A stretch of 58,170 nucleotides of DNA from Campylobacter ureolyticus ACS-301-V-Sch3b. GTDB taxonomy: Bacteria; Campylobacterota; Campylobacteria; Campylobacterales; Campylobacteraceae. The stretch lies in assembly GCF_000413435.1 (NCBI RefSeq), contig NZ_KE340326.1:451726-509895 (forward strand), given 5' to 3'. The stretch's first letter is position 1; each line of letters starts with the position of its first letter. This document shows, piece by piece, positions 46,251 to 53,523 of this stretch. The translations under genes and the position numbers were made by a program. Below the pieces are notes generated by a model. The model was given only the letters and a program-made list of their open reading frames with translations, did not search any database and had not been told where the DNA came from.

Positions 46251-46468
46251 TTTTTGTCCTTGTTTTTTAAAAAATTTAATATTTCAAGCACTATACTAAA
46301 TTTTCAAAAGCGACATTTTGTAAAACGAATTTTTAAAAGTTCGGTGTATTCGCACTTATAATTTTTGATTTAATTTTAAAATAAGTTTTCATTTACTTTT
46401 TAATTTTTTTACTTTGCTTATAGTGTCGCTGTTTGAGTTTATTTTTTTAAAAAAATATCTTTGACAAA
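46251..46468. other. Candidate oriT / divergent regulatory region between virB2 and the relaxase
   Basis: 218 bp without a gene. It holds imperfect inverted repeats AGCACTATA (46288-46296) and TATAGTGTCGCT (46420-46431), with AGCGACA at 46309-46315 complementary to the TGTCGCT part. TATAAGTGCG on the minus strand (46360-46351) resembles the TAAGTGCG before the nick of RSF1010-type origins. ACATTTTGTAA at 46313-46323 is shared with R1-R4. A minus-strand TATAGT at 46290-46295 could be the virB2 -10 box. Nick site is inferred. Confidence 0.55.
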
Positions 46469-48163
46469 ATGTTCCGATTAAAAAAATTTATTTTTTTGCT
46501 TATTTTTTTAAATTTTAGGGTAAATTTCTGCCATAAATTGATAAAATTTCTATTGAGTTACTTTTTTCATCTAGTTAGAGCTGGACGAACTAAATACACA
46601 AAAAGTCAACACAAGTATGTTTCTTTTAGTGGTGGTGGATTTTCAAAAGCTGGGACTTCTTTTTCAAAAAATAATTTTTCAAAGCAATCAGTTATAAAAA
46701 TGATTTCAAATTTGCCACAAACTTCCATTAAAAGATGTATTGATTATACTTTAAAAAATTCTATTGATGGACTTGCTATTGATGAGAATGGCGACAAGGT
46801 AAGCAGTGATGAGATAATGAAAGGTTGGAGCAAAGATTTTGGCAAAAATTTAAACTCAAAAGATGCATGGCATTTGATTTTTTCAATTAATGAGCCATGC
46901 AATGATGAGAAAAAATTAAATGCTTTATGTGATGCTGTTAAGGATACTTTGGGAACAAATTTTACAGGTCATAAATACGCTTTTGTTTTACACACTCATC
47001 AAAACAATCCACATGTCCATGTTGTTTTAAATAAGAGAAATATTTTTACAAATAAAAAAATTCACTTTAATTCCAAAGCTGAGATTAAAGATTTCTTTGA
47101 TGAAGCTAGAACAAATTTTGCTTTTTCTTTGGGAGCTAGAGGACTTAAATATGAAAATAAAAACTCACTTTCAAAAGATTTAAAATTAGAGTTTTCAAAG
47201 ATAAAATCAAGTGTTAGGCTTGAAGTTGATGATTATACTGCTAAGGATAAATTGCAAGATTATTATTTCAACATGGAGGATAAAAATAAAGAAATTTATA
47301 AAACTACTAAAAATAAAATTGAGACTATGAATGATGAATTAAATATCCTTAAAAAGCAAAATGCCGAGCTTTTGGCGTTATTCTTACAATATGTAAAAAA
47401 GAAAAATAAAAGATCTTATAAACTAGCTAAACAATTAAAAGAAAATAATCAAATAATTTATAAAAAGAATAAAGCTCTTTTAAATGAAATTAATAAACTT
47501 GATAAAATTTCATATAAAACTAATCAAATTAATGAGATGAAAATGGCTAATTATAAAGACAGATCACAGGCTCTTGTATTGCTTGAAAATTTTAAATACA
47601 ACTATCATAAACTCTATCCAAAGGGCAAGAATGCTACAAAATCTGACTTTGAAAATTATAAAAAAGCATGTAGGGCAATTGCAATTTACCGTAAAAGGCA
47701 AGGTGATGATGCTATAAAATACTTTGATGATAGTTTGATGGCTTCTAGGATGATTGGTAAAAATAATAGTCTTTTTAAACTTGGTAAAAAACTTGAAATT
47801 TTAGATAAAAGCTTATATTTGCTGGAGCATTCAAATTTGAGTGATGATGACAAAAAGGGCTATAAAAAGCGTTTAAATGATAATAAGGAGTTTATTATTG
47901 ATATTGCTAAAGACCGCTTTAATTTCGTGCAAAATAAGCTTTTAAAGGCTGATAAAATTGATAGAAATAATTTTTTATTTAAAGAGTATTTTAAAGGTGT
48001 GGCTGTGCTTAATGTAACGCCTGATGATGAGCTTTTAAAGATAAGAAATAAGCAAGTCCTTATGAAAGATATTTTAAAAGATAACTCATACCATAGAAAT
48101 AATAACACAATTAAAAAAGATAAATTTAATAGTATTGAAAAAAGCAGAGGTGGTAGAGAATAG
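46469..48163 (+). CDS. MOBP-type relaxase (5' end rearranged)
   Basis: 564 residues in the longest frame. The relaxase motifs are Tyr93 in KRCIDYTLKNS (motif I, nicking Tyr) and HTHQNNPHVHVVLNKRN (motif III, metal-binding His), with a coiled C-terminal half. It nicks oriT and leads the strand into the recipient. Residues 11-35 are encoded by a 73-bp copy of the toxin-gene 3' end, so the native start is lost. The true start may be Met78 (46700), preceded only by a weak site, or none. It is the only plus-strand gene of the transfer region. The tail is KSRGGRE. Confidence 0.85.
   Translation: MFRLKKFIFLLIFLNFRVNFCHKLIKFLLSYFFHLVRAGRTKYTKSQHKYVSFSGGGFSKAGTSFSKNNFSKQSVIKMISNLPQTSIKRCIDYTLKNSIDGLAIDENGDKVSSDEIMKGWSKDFGKNLNSKDAWHLIFSINEPCNDEKKLNALCDAVKDTLGTNFTGHKYAFVLHTHQNNPHVHVVLNKRNIFTNKKIHFNSKAEIKDFFDEARTNFAFSLGARGLKYENKNSLSKDLKLEFSKIKSSVRLEVDDYTAKDKLQDYYFNMEDKNKEIYKTTKNKIETMNDELNILKKQNAELLALFLQYVKKKNKRSYKLAKQLKENNQIIYKKNKALLNEINKLDKISYKTNQINEMKMANYKDRSQALVLLENFKYNYHKLYPKGKNATKSDFENYKKACRAIAIYRKRQGDDAIKYFDDSLMASRMIGKNNSLFKLGKKLEILDKSLYLLEHSNLSDDDKKGYKKRLNDNKEFIIDIAKDRFNFVQNKLLKADKIDRNNFLFKEYFKGVAVLNVTPDDELLKIRNKQVLMKDILKDNSYHRNNNTIKKDKFNSIEKSRGGRE
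46501..46573 (-). repeat. 73-bp direct repeat, copy 1 (displaced toxin 3' end)
   Basis: Identical to 48531-48603, with different bases on both sides. The other copy is the native 3' end of the RelE/ParE-type toxin gene, so this one is a displaced fragment. It lies inside the 5' part of the relaxase frame. Confidence 0.95.
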
Positions 48164-48193
48164 TTTTTCTTTTGCATTTGTCTGTATTTTATT

Positions 48194-48473
48194 TAAAAAA
48201 CAATAAATATTAAAATAAAACTAAATTAAATAAACGAAATATACTAAAAAATATCAAAATAAAAAGCATAAAAAAATATAAAAATAAAAATAATATTTAA
48301 GTAATTGTTAATTTTAAAAAATACTTTTCCCTTTTAAAAAATTTAAAAGTCAATACCTTTGCCATATCCGACATTTTGTAATTTTTTGATATTTTATAAA
48401 TATGAGTAAAATACGATAAAAAGGGATAAAACTAATTGTTTTAAAATATTAATTAAAACTTAAAGTTTAAAAA
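48194..48473 (-). repeat. Repeat R2 (degenerate copy)
   Basis: About 280 bp within the gene-free stretch 48164-48544. It keeps the A-rich tract, the 19-bp core (48371-48389), AAAAAGGG and CTTAAAGTTTAAAAA, but is the most diverged copy. Where R1, R3 and R4 have TATAAT, R2 reads AAATACAGA. It points into the 3' end of the convergent relaxase gene, so it no longer serves a downstream gene. Confidence 0.8.
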
Positions 48474-48481
48474 TGGATTGA

Positions 48482-48514
48482 AGCTTGTATTTGAGGCTAC
48501 TTTAAATACAAGCT
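48482..48514 (-). terminator. Terminator of the toxin-antitoxin operon
   Basis: 11-bp perfect arms (AGCTTGTATTT / AAATACAAGCT), 11-nt loop, about 30 bp past the toxin stop; followed on the minus strand by TCAATCCATTTTT. Confidence 0.75.
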
Positions 48515-48530
48515 CCGTCTGATTATAGTG

Positions 48531-48603
48531 TATTTTTTTAAATTTTAGGGTAAATTTCTGCCATAAATTGATAAAATTTCTATTGAGTTACTTTTTTCAT
48601 CTA
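48531..48603 (-). repeat. 73-bp direct repeat, copy 2 (native toxin 3' end)
   Basis: Identical to 46501-46573. It covers the last 19 toxin codons with the stop, plus 14 bp beyond. The distance between copies is 2030 bp and the segment between them carries the relaxase body and R2. Confidence 0.95.
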
Positions 48604-48823
48604 TATAAAATGGTATTACATAATTTTTAAAAATTAAATCACGGATTTGTTGATTATTAAAGGCTGTGCTTTTTCTATGTTTGTATGGCATGAAAGTTAT
48701 TTTTTCTATGGCTTCTAATAAGCCATCATAGAATTTAACAGCATTTGCTGGACTATCTTTCCATATGAAGCTTACTATTTCATCAGTTCTCTTTTCAAAT
48801 TTTTTATTATACTTAATTTGCAT
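48545..48823 (-). CDS. RelE/ParE-superfamily toxin
   Basis: 92 residues from the ATG preceded by GGTGAG; the frame could extend 17 codons but that part overlaps the antitoxin gene. The fold is suggested by FEKRTDEIVSFIWKDSP, the helix YDGLLEAIEKITFMPYKHR and the strand motif NYVIPFYIDEKSNSIEIL, ending IYGRNLP. Such toxins cleave mRNA on the ribosome or poison gyrase. It overlaps the antitoxin by 11 bp. Confidence 0.85.
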   Translation of the reverse strand: MQIKYNKKFEKRTDEIVSFIWKDSPANAVKFYDGLLEAIEKITFMPYKHRKSTAFNNQQIRDLIFKNYVIPFYIDEKSNSIEILSIYGRNLP

Positions 48824-49079
48824 ACTCACCAAGCCTTGCAAATAATTCTTTTTTGTGTTGTTTGAATTCATCATGACTTATAAATTCTAATTCTCCACGC
48901 TCTCTTTGTGCTAAGATTTCTCTTAAGTCATCCTTATCGGCTTCTGAGAGTTCATATTCGCTATTTGGTTCATTTTTTGAGTAAAATATCTCTGAATTTG
49001 GATCTATAGCTCTTACTATATTTTTTATTGATTCAATCACTTTTGAATTAATGTTCGCATTTATTGTTATAGTTTGCAT
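48813..49079 (-). CDS. Antitoxin of the RelE/ParE-type pair
   Basis: 88 residues. N-terminal beta strand then helix (MQTITINANINSKVIESIKNI), with an acidic C-terminal part (YELSEADKDDLREILAQRER) that would wrap the toxin. First gene of the pair, 11-bp overlap with the toxin, start after AAAAAAGGGT. It stabilises the plasmid by post-segregational killing in the usual model. Confidence 0.8.
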   Translation of the reverse strand: MQTITINANINSKVIESIKNIVRAIDPNSEIFYSKNEPNSEYELSEADKDDLREILAQRERGELEFISHDEFKQHKKELFARLGEYAN

Positions 49080-49107
49080 GTTTACCCTTTTTTATTTGTA
49101 TTAGTTT

Positions 49108-49401
49108 TTAATTGCCAAGTCTTTCAATGTTTTCTATCATATCATCAACTGATGGACTATATGTATATTTCTTTTCGCAATATTTCGCATCAAGTGAATA
49201 ATCTCTTCCGAGAGACGGCTCATTTCCAACATATCCTTGGTTTCTTAATTTCTTGTATTTTGCCATTATTTTTTTACACTCTGCTTCTGTAGGCTCTGAA
49301 TTTTTTTGTGTTTGTTGTACTTTCGGAAGCTGTGGCATCTTAATTTCGCTACAAGCCGTAAAGAACACAGCAATTAAACTCAATGTTAAAATTTTACGCA
49401 T
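49108..49401 (-). CDS. Small lipoprotein
   Basis: 97 residues. Signal and lipobox FFTAC (lipidated Cys17), then a charged domain with CKKIMAKYKKLRNQGYVG and YCEKKYTYSPSVDDMI. It is the first gene behind repeat R3 and just upstream of the antitoxin, so one transcript is likely. A surface-exclusion or entry role is possible for a plasmid lipoprotein but cannot be shown. Confidence 0.7.
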   Translation of the reverse strand: MRKILTLSLIAVFFTACSEIKMPQLPKVQQTQKNSEPTEAECKKIMAKYKKLRNQGYVGNEPSLGRDYSLDAKYCEKKYTYSPSVDDMIENIERLGN

Positions 49402-49488
49402 TTTAAAAACCTTTCTAGTTAATTTATAAAATTATAGCATATTTTTAATGCTATTTTAATTCGTAATCTTTTTTTCTTTTACATTGTA

Positions 49489-49494
49489 ATTATA
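49489..49494 (-). promoter_or_regulatory. Minus-strand -10 box at the end of R3
   Basis: AGTATAAT on the minus strand, 11 bp past the end of R3, same spacing as in R1 and R4. The leader to the lipoprotein gene is about 85 bp and includes GCATTAAAAATATGC, an imperfect small hairpin, and AGAAAGG before the ATG. Confidence 0.7.
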
Positions 49495-49505
49495 CTATTT
49501 TATAG

Positions 49506-49788
49506 CTTAAAAAATAATAAATATTAAAATAAAACAAAATTAAATATACTAAATAAACTAAAAAATATAAATATAAAATAGATAAGATAACATAAATATA
49601 ACAATAATATTTAAGCATATTCTAAGTTAAAATCCGCTTTCTCTCCCCCTTTTAAAGAAAAACAGTTAAGATATTATCATTACCGACATTTTGTAATTTT
49701 TTGATGCTTGGTAACCACTCACAAAGCACCACAGAAAGGGGAAAAACAGAATGTATCATAAACTTAATTAATGCTTAAAGTTCAAAAA
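49506..49788 (-). repeat. Repeat R3 (promoter cassette repeat, copy 3)
   Basis: About 283 bp in the gene-free stretch 49402-49842. Contains all shared blocks, with the 19-bp core at 49686-49704. It begins about 55 bp after the HepT stop and ends at the lipoprotein promoter. The stretch next to the core (around 49661-49684 and 49706-49730) differs from R1/R4. Confidence 0.87.
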
Positions 49789-49842
49789 CGGATCTTGAGT
49801 TTAAATTTGAGATTATATTAAATTTATTGTAGCAAATTGCTA

Positions 49843-50403
49843 TTACCTTGATCTCTCTATTAAATTATCTTTGGATATTTTTTTAAATTTTTCAACATAG
49901 CTTTTATCTAAATTGATTCCATTTTTTTGCAATTCAGCATATTGTTTTTTAATACTATTAACAAGATCTCTTTTGGCTTGTGAAATTAAAATATTTTGTT
50001 TCTTGTTTAAATAATCTATTTTCTTTTCTAAATCTTTGCATATTGTTTTTTCTTTTTCTTTTACGATTTTTTGTAAATCTTCTTTGAGGCTTGGAAGCTC
50101 TTTTTCTATGGCATCTTTAACAATATTTTTATTGATATTATCATAATCGTGCGATGAAAAATTTCTAATATCTCTAATTCCTTTTAAATCTTTTTCTTTA
50201 AGTCCATTTAATGCTTCTTTGTTGCCCTCTTCTTCTATTTTCTTAAATTGCTGATGTATTACATCAAAATGTTTCATAATGGCTGGTTTTGTGAGTAACT
50301 CATCTTCTAATGCTTCTGAAATGCCCTTTGTTTTGCAAATTTCATTTATTTGATCTATTTTTTCAATAGCTAGTTTTAATCTTCTAATGACTTTATTAGA
50401 CAT
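49843..50403 (-). CDS. hepT: HepT-like HEPN toxin with C-terminal extension
   Basis: 186 residues. The HEPN RNase motif is RNFSSHDY: Arg80, His85 and Tyr87. Usual HepT proteins are about 110-140 residues; here about 55 extra C-terminal residues form a coiled coil (KEKTICKDLEKKIDYLNKKQ) ending KDNLIERSR. It overlaps mntA by 8 bp. In such pairs the nucleotidyltransferase AMPylates the HEPN tyrosine to silence it. Confidence 0.85.
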   Translation of the reverse strand: MSNKVIRRLKLAIEKIDQINEICKTKGISEALEDELLTKPAIMKHFDVIHQQFKKIEEEGNKEALNGLKEKDLKGIRDIRNFSSHDYDNINKNIVKDAIEKELPSLKEDLQKIVKEKEKTICKDLEKKIDYLNKKQNILISQAKRDLVNSIKKQYAELQKNGINLDKSYVEKFKKISKDNLIERSR

Positions 50404-50719
50404 ATATTGCTCCTTTTACTATTTTGCTTTTTTCTATTTCTTGTTTTGAATAAAAATCACATATGTCAACTGGCTTATTAAAATGTTTTGAAATTTTATT
50501 TTTTAATTGGTCTAAATAGTCAAGTGCTTTAAATGCGTGTAGTCTATATAAAAATTTTTCTTTATCTGCTAAAACCACTATATCAATATCTGAATTTTCA
50601 TCTGCATAGCCGTCAGCATAACTTCCAAAAAGACCAATTCCATTTATTCCATCTTTTTTTAACTGAGGTTTTATTTCAGATAAATATTCAAGTATTTGTC
50701 TTTGTGATAAAATCGGCAT
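50396..50719 (-). CDS. mntA: MntA-like nucleotidyltransferase antitoxin
   Basis: 107 residues. GS(x10)DxD motif: Gly32-Ser33, then Asp44 and Asp46 (LFGSYADGYADENSDIDIVV). It is a minimal nucleotidyltransferase (MNT) and by family knowledge AMPylates its HepT partner, which follows with an 8-bp overlap. Tail: KGAIYV. Confidence 0.9.
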   Translation of the reverse strand: MPILSQRQILEYLSEIKPQLKKDGINGIGLFGSYADGYADENSDIDIVVLADKEKFLYRLHAFKALDYLDQLKNKISKHFNKPVDICDFYSKQEIEKSKIVKGAIYV

Positions 50720-50775
50720 TTATACTCCTTTTAAAATTTCTTTTGAGTTATCTTTTGGCATTATAACATATTTAT

Positions 50776-51099
50776 CTAATCATAATTTTTCCGTCTTTTT
50801 TCAAACTCTTCATAAATTGGCATTAAAATTTCATCTTTATGATTAATAAAATCAAAGCCTAAAGAATTTAAATAATCAGCCATAAGTTCAATACTGCTTT
50901 TTAAAAATACAAGCTCTTTGTTGCTGATATTTGATAGCTCCGTCACTTCAAGTGGTAACGGAGAATTGATTAACTCTTGCATTATTTCATGTGTTCTTTG
51001 AAATTTATTATAGCTTTTATCTATCATGGGCTTCCTTGTGCTAAATTTAATTATTTCATTTAAAACTTTTTGTTCTTTTTCTTTGTCTGGGCTACTCAT
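50776..51099 (-). CDS. Unknown small protein upstream of mntA-hepT
   Basis: 107 residues, mixed charge, helical (EIMQELINSPLPLEVTEL, then IELMADYLNSLGFDFINH). It overlaps the next upstream gene by 4 bp. No family recognised. Its place with three other unknown genes behind repeat R4 suggests a common module with the toxin pair. Confidence 0.6.
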   Translation of the reverse strand: MSSPDKEKEQKVLNEIIKFSTRKPMIDKSYNKFQRTHEIMQELINSPLPLEVTELSNISNKELVFLKSSIELMADYLNSLGFDFINHKDEILMPIYEEFEKRRKNYD

Positions 51100-51323
51100 T
51101 CTAATTTTCCTTTTTCATATTCATAGTATTCTAAATTTTCTGTATAAATTTCAAAATTACCACATATGTCATAAAGCTTTTCTCTCCAATACATTTCTCT
51201 TTCCGAGCATTCTTCATCTGTTGCTTCTATTAATATTTCTAAAATTTTTTTTATATATTGCCCGTCTCTATATTTTTGAAAACAAACTATATAATTTATA
51301 TCTTTTGCCTGTAATATTTGCAT
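51096..51323 (-). CDS. Unknown small acidic protein
   Basis: 75 residues. Mid part with QYIKKILEILIEATDEECSE, C-terminus rich in Tyr and Glu (YTENLEYYEYEKGKLE). It follows the 101-residue gene by 10 bp and overlaps the next one by 4 bp. Not recognised. Confidence 0.6.
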   Translation of the reverse strand: MQILQAKDINYIVCFQKYRDGQYIKKILEILIEATDEECSEREMYWREKLYDICGNFEIYTENLEYYEYEKGKLE

Positions 51324-51333
51324 TTTGCTATCC

Positions 51334-51639
51334 TTATAATGGTTTTTTAATAATTAAATCTATCTTTTCTTTTTGTTTTAGATAATCACCCATGAAATGA
51401 TTCTTAACCGCTCTATCGAGCCAGCCTTTAACTTCATCTCTTTCTTCTACCTTACCTACATACCACGGCGAATAACCATCATGTTTGCAATATGGCTTAT
51501 GTGTGTACGACTTCATATGCAATCTTGGCATGATTTCAACAACCATATATTGGCAACTTCTTTGATCTATAACAAAGGCTAGATTACCATTTTGTTCTAG
51601 TACTCGCATTCTTCTATTTCCCAGTTTTATACTTTTCAT
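51334..51639 (-). CDS. Unknown small basic protein
   Basis: 101 residues. N-terminal SIKLGNRRMRVLEQNGN and a His/Tyr/Cys-rich middle (RLHMKSYTHKPYCKHDGYSP), which could be a metal-binding or compact nucleic-acid-binding fold. No family recognised. It precedes the 75-residue gene by 10 bp. Confidence 0.6.
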   Translation of the reverse strand: MKSIKLGNRRMRVLEQNGNLAFVIDQRSCQYMVVEIMPRLHMKSYTHKPYCKHDGYSPWYVGKVEERDEVKGWLDRAVKNHFMGDYLKQKEKIDLIIKKPL

Positions 51640-51657
51640 TTTTTTATCCTTTTATTT

Positions 51658-51915
51658 TTAAAATTTAGGATTATCTAATCGTCTAATTTCCAATACTGTT
51701 TCTTCTTTGTATTCGTCTAGATTGTTTAATACTTCTTCTTTATTACTAATTTCGCATCCAAATTGCTCTGCTAACTCTATGATATATTTTTGTAAGTCAA
51801 CACAATCACATACGATGTCTTCGTTTGCATTTGTTTCATTTAAGTCATCCGACCAGCGACAACTATTTAAGTCTCTTTTTATCATTTGATGTTCGCAGTA
51901 TTTCATGTAACCCAT
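51658..51915 (-). CDS. Unknown small Cys-containing acidic protein
   Basis: 85 residues (an internal ATG three codons on is possible). Cysteines in YCEHQM, NSCRW, VCDCVDL and FGCEIS; acidic C-terminus. It is the first gene behind repeat R4, preceded by AAAAGGAT. Not recognised. Confidence 0.6.
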   Translation of the reverse strand: MGYMKYCEHQMIKRDLNSCRWSDDLNETNANEDIVCDCVDLQKYIIELAEQFGCEISNKEEVLNNLDEYKEETVLEIRRLDNPKF

Positions 51916-51967
51916 CTTTTATCCTTTTTAAAAATTTTGAGCAGTGTATCGCTCTTTTTATGAGTTA

Positions 51968-51973
51968 ATTATA
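51968..51973 (-). promoter_or_regulatory. Minus-strand -10 box at the end of R4
   Basis: GGTATAAT on the minus strand, 11 bp past the end of R4, as in R1 and R3. The leader contains GAGCGATACACTGCTC, a GAGC/GCTC hairpin, before the first gene of the module. Confidence 0.7.
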
Positions 51974-51984
51974 CCGTTTTTAAA

Positions 51985-52263
51985 CTTAAAAAATAATAAA
52001 TATTAAAATAAAACAATATTAAAATAACTAAATAAACTAAAAAATATAAATATAAAAACAATAAAAAACATAAAAATAACAATAATATTTAAGCATATAT
52101 TAAGCTAAAATCTGCTTTTTCTCCCTTTTAAAAGAAACACCGAAGCCGTTTGGATACGGCACATTTTGTAATTTTTTGACATTTTGCAAATAGCTACAAA
52201 CCACGACAAAAAGGGGAAAAACAAAGGATACTATAAACTTAATTAGAGCTTAAAGTCCAAAAA
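51985..52263 (-). repeat. Repeat R4 (promoter cassette repeat, copy 4)
   Basis: About 279 bp in the gene-free stretch 51916-52299. Close to R1 along nearly its whole length, including the core (52161-52179), the second ACATTTTGCAAAT half and ACCACGACAAAAAGGGGAAA. It lies directly after the toprim gene and ends at the promoter of the mntA/hepT module. Confidence 0.88.
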
Positions 52264-52299
52264 CCACTTATAGTATTATTTGATTAGTTATTTTTTCTC

Positions 52300-53523
52300 C
52301 TATCTTGATTTCGAATAATCTCTTGATATTTTGTTTTCTAATATATTTAATCTCTTATAACATTCTCTCATTCCTTGAATGCATCTTACTTTTGGCTCTA
52401 TTTCTTTAAATTTGGCTATATTTTGGCTAAATAATTCTTTTACTTTTTTATCCTTTGCGTATGGTTCTAAAATGTCATATTTCTTTTGTAAATATTCAAC
52501 ATTTTTTTTAAAGTCATTTATTGGCTTTAAAAGGCTTTCTTTATTGATATCTTTATTATCTAGTCCTAGTTCTTTGCCTATAACTAAATCATCGCTAAAA
52601 TCTTTTAAAATTGGTGTTATTCTTTTTGTATTTGGTATAATTTCTTCTACTATTTTGCAAAATTCTTTTCCACGATCATCATTATCAAAGCCAAGCAAAA
52701 ATTCAGCATTTGGAGCTAGTTTTTGAAGTGCTTTTAAGGCTATTTTCTGCGATTGTGAAATTTGACCGTTTGTTGAACAAAGCAAGGTTTCTTTTAAGTT
52801 GATGTTATTAATTTGTGCGTATGATAAAGTATCTATCATGCTTTCACAAACTACTATATTTTTAAACTCTTTTGGATTTTTATTTGCATCATCAGCTTTT
52901 AAAACTTCTAAGCCTTTATTTCCATTGCAAAGCTGTTTAATTGGCTTATTATATGGTTTTCCTTGTGGATCTTGTGTAATTGGGCTAGAAAGATAGCTAA
53001 TTGTCCCAGTTTGTCTTAAATACTCTTTATTTCCATTTTTTGTTTGTATTGATGCTAATGTATAAGTTGGAACTACTACATTTTTATATTTTTCATCTTG
53101 TCTTAAAAAGCTAAACCTTGATAATAGTTCAATATTTAATTTTCTTTTACTTACAAAAAATGAATTTTTATCTACATTATTCATTTTCTTATATTTATCT
53201 ATGATTTTATTACTATTTCGATTTAAATTTATTATTGGTTTAATACTGCTTTTTAATTCTTTTATTTTATTTATGTTATTTGTATCTATTAAATCTGAGG
53301 CTTTAATTCCACGATTTTTGGCAAAATTATAAATATTTCCTTTGTCCTTATCATCATTTGGATTAAAATATAAATAATGCCCATTTTGTTGGCGTGATAT
53401 AACTATTGTATCTGAGTTTTCATTTGTAAGTGTTTTGTAATTTTGGCTACTTTTCTCTCTTTTTTCAAAGTAGCCATTATTTCTTAAAATTTCATCTAGT
53501 GGAAGTTCTACTAAATTTTCCAT
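52300..53523 (-). CDS. Toprim-domain protein, primase-like (DUF3991/Toprim)
   Basis: 407 residues. The N-terminal zinc-finger-like region (NGHYLYFNPNDDKDKGNIYN) has the CHC2-like fold pattern without cysteines. A DUF3991-like middle follows, then TOPRIM with Glu in VVCESMIDTLSY and DxD in FLLGFDNDDRGKEF. A plasmid primase or primase-like nuclease for the transferred strand is likely. It ends SRDYSKSR. It abuts trbM. Confidence 0.8.
   Translation of the reverse strand: MENLVELPLDEILRNNGYFEKREKSSQNYKTLTNENSDTIVISRQQNGHYLYFNPNDDKDKGNIYNFAKNRGIKASDLIDTNNINKIKELKSSIKPIINLNRNSNKIIDKYKKMNNVDKNSFFVSKRKLNIELLSRFSFLRQDEKYKNVVVPTYTLASIQTKNGNKEYLRQTGTISYLSSPITQDPQGKPYNKPIKQLCNGNKGLEVLKADDANKNPKEFKNIVVCESMIDTLSYAQINNINLKETLLCSTNGQISQSQKIALKALQKLAPNAEFLLGFDNDDRGKEFCKIVEEIIPNTKRITPILKDFSDDLVIGKELGLDNKDINKESLLKPINDFKKNVEYLQKKYDILEPYAKDKKVKELFSQNIAKFKEIEPKVRCIQGMRECYKRLNILENKISRDYSKSR

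Noticed and set aside
46469..46700. Relaxase residues 1-35 as a signal peptide or membrane helix
   Set aside because: The hydrophobic look comes from the antisense of the displaced toxin 3' end and flanking A/T DNA; no ribosome site precedes 46469.
28363..52263. R1-R4 as a CRISPR array
   Set aside because: Units are about 280 bp, far apart and hold genes between them; no short regular spacers.
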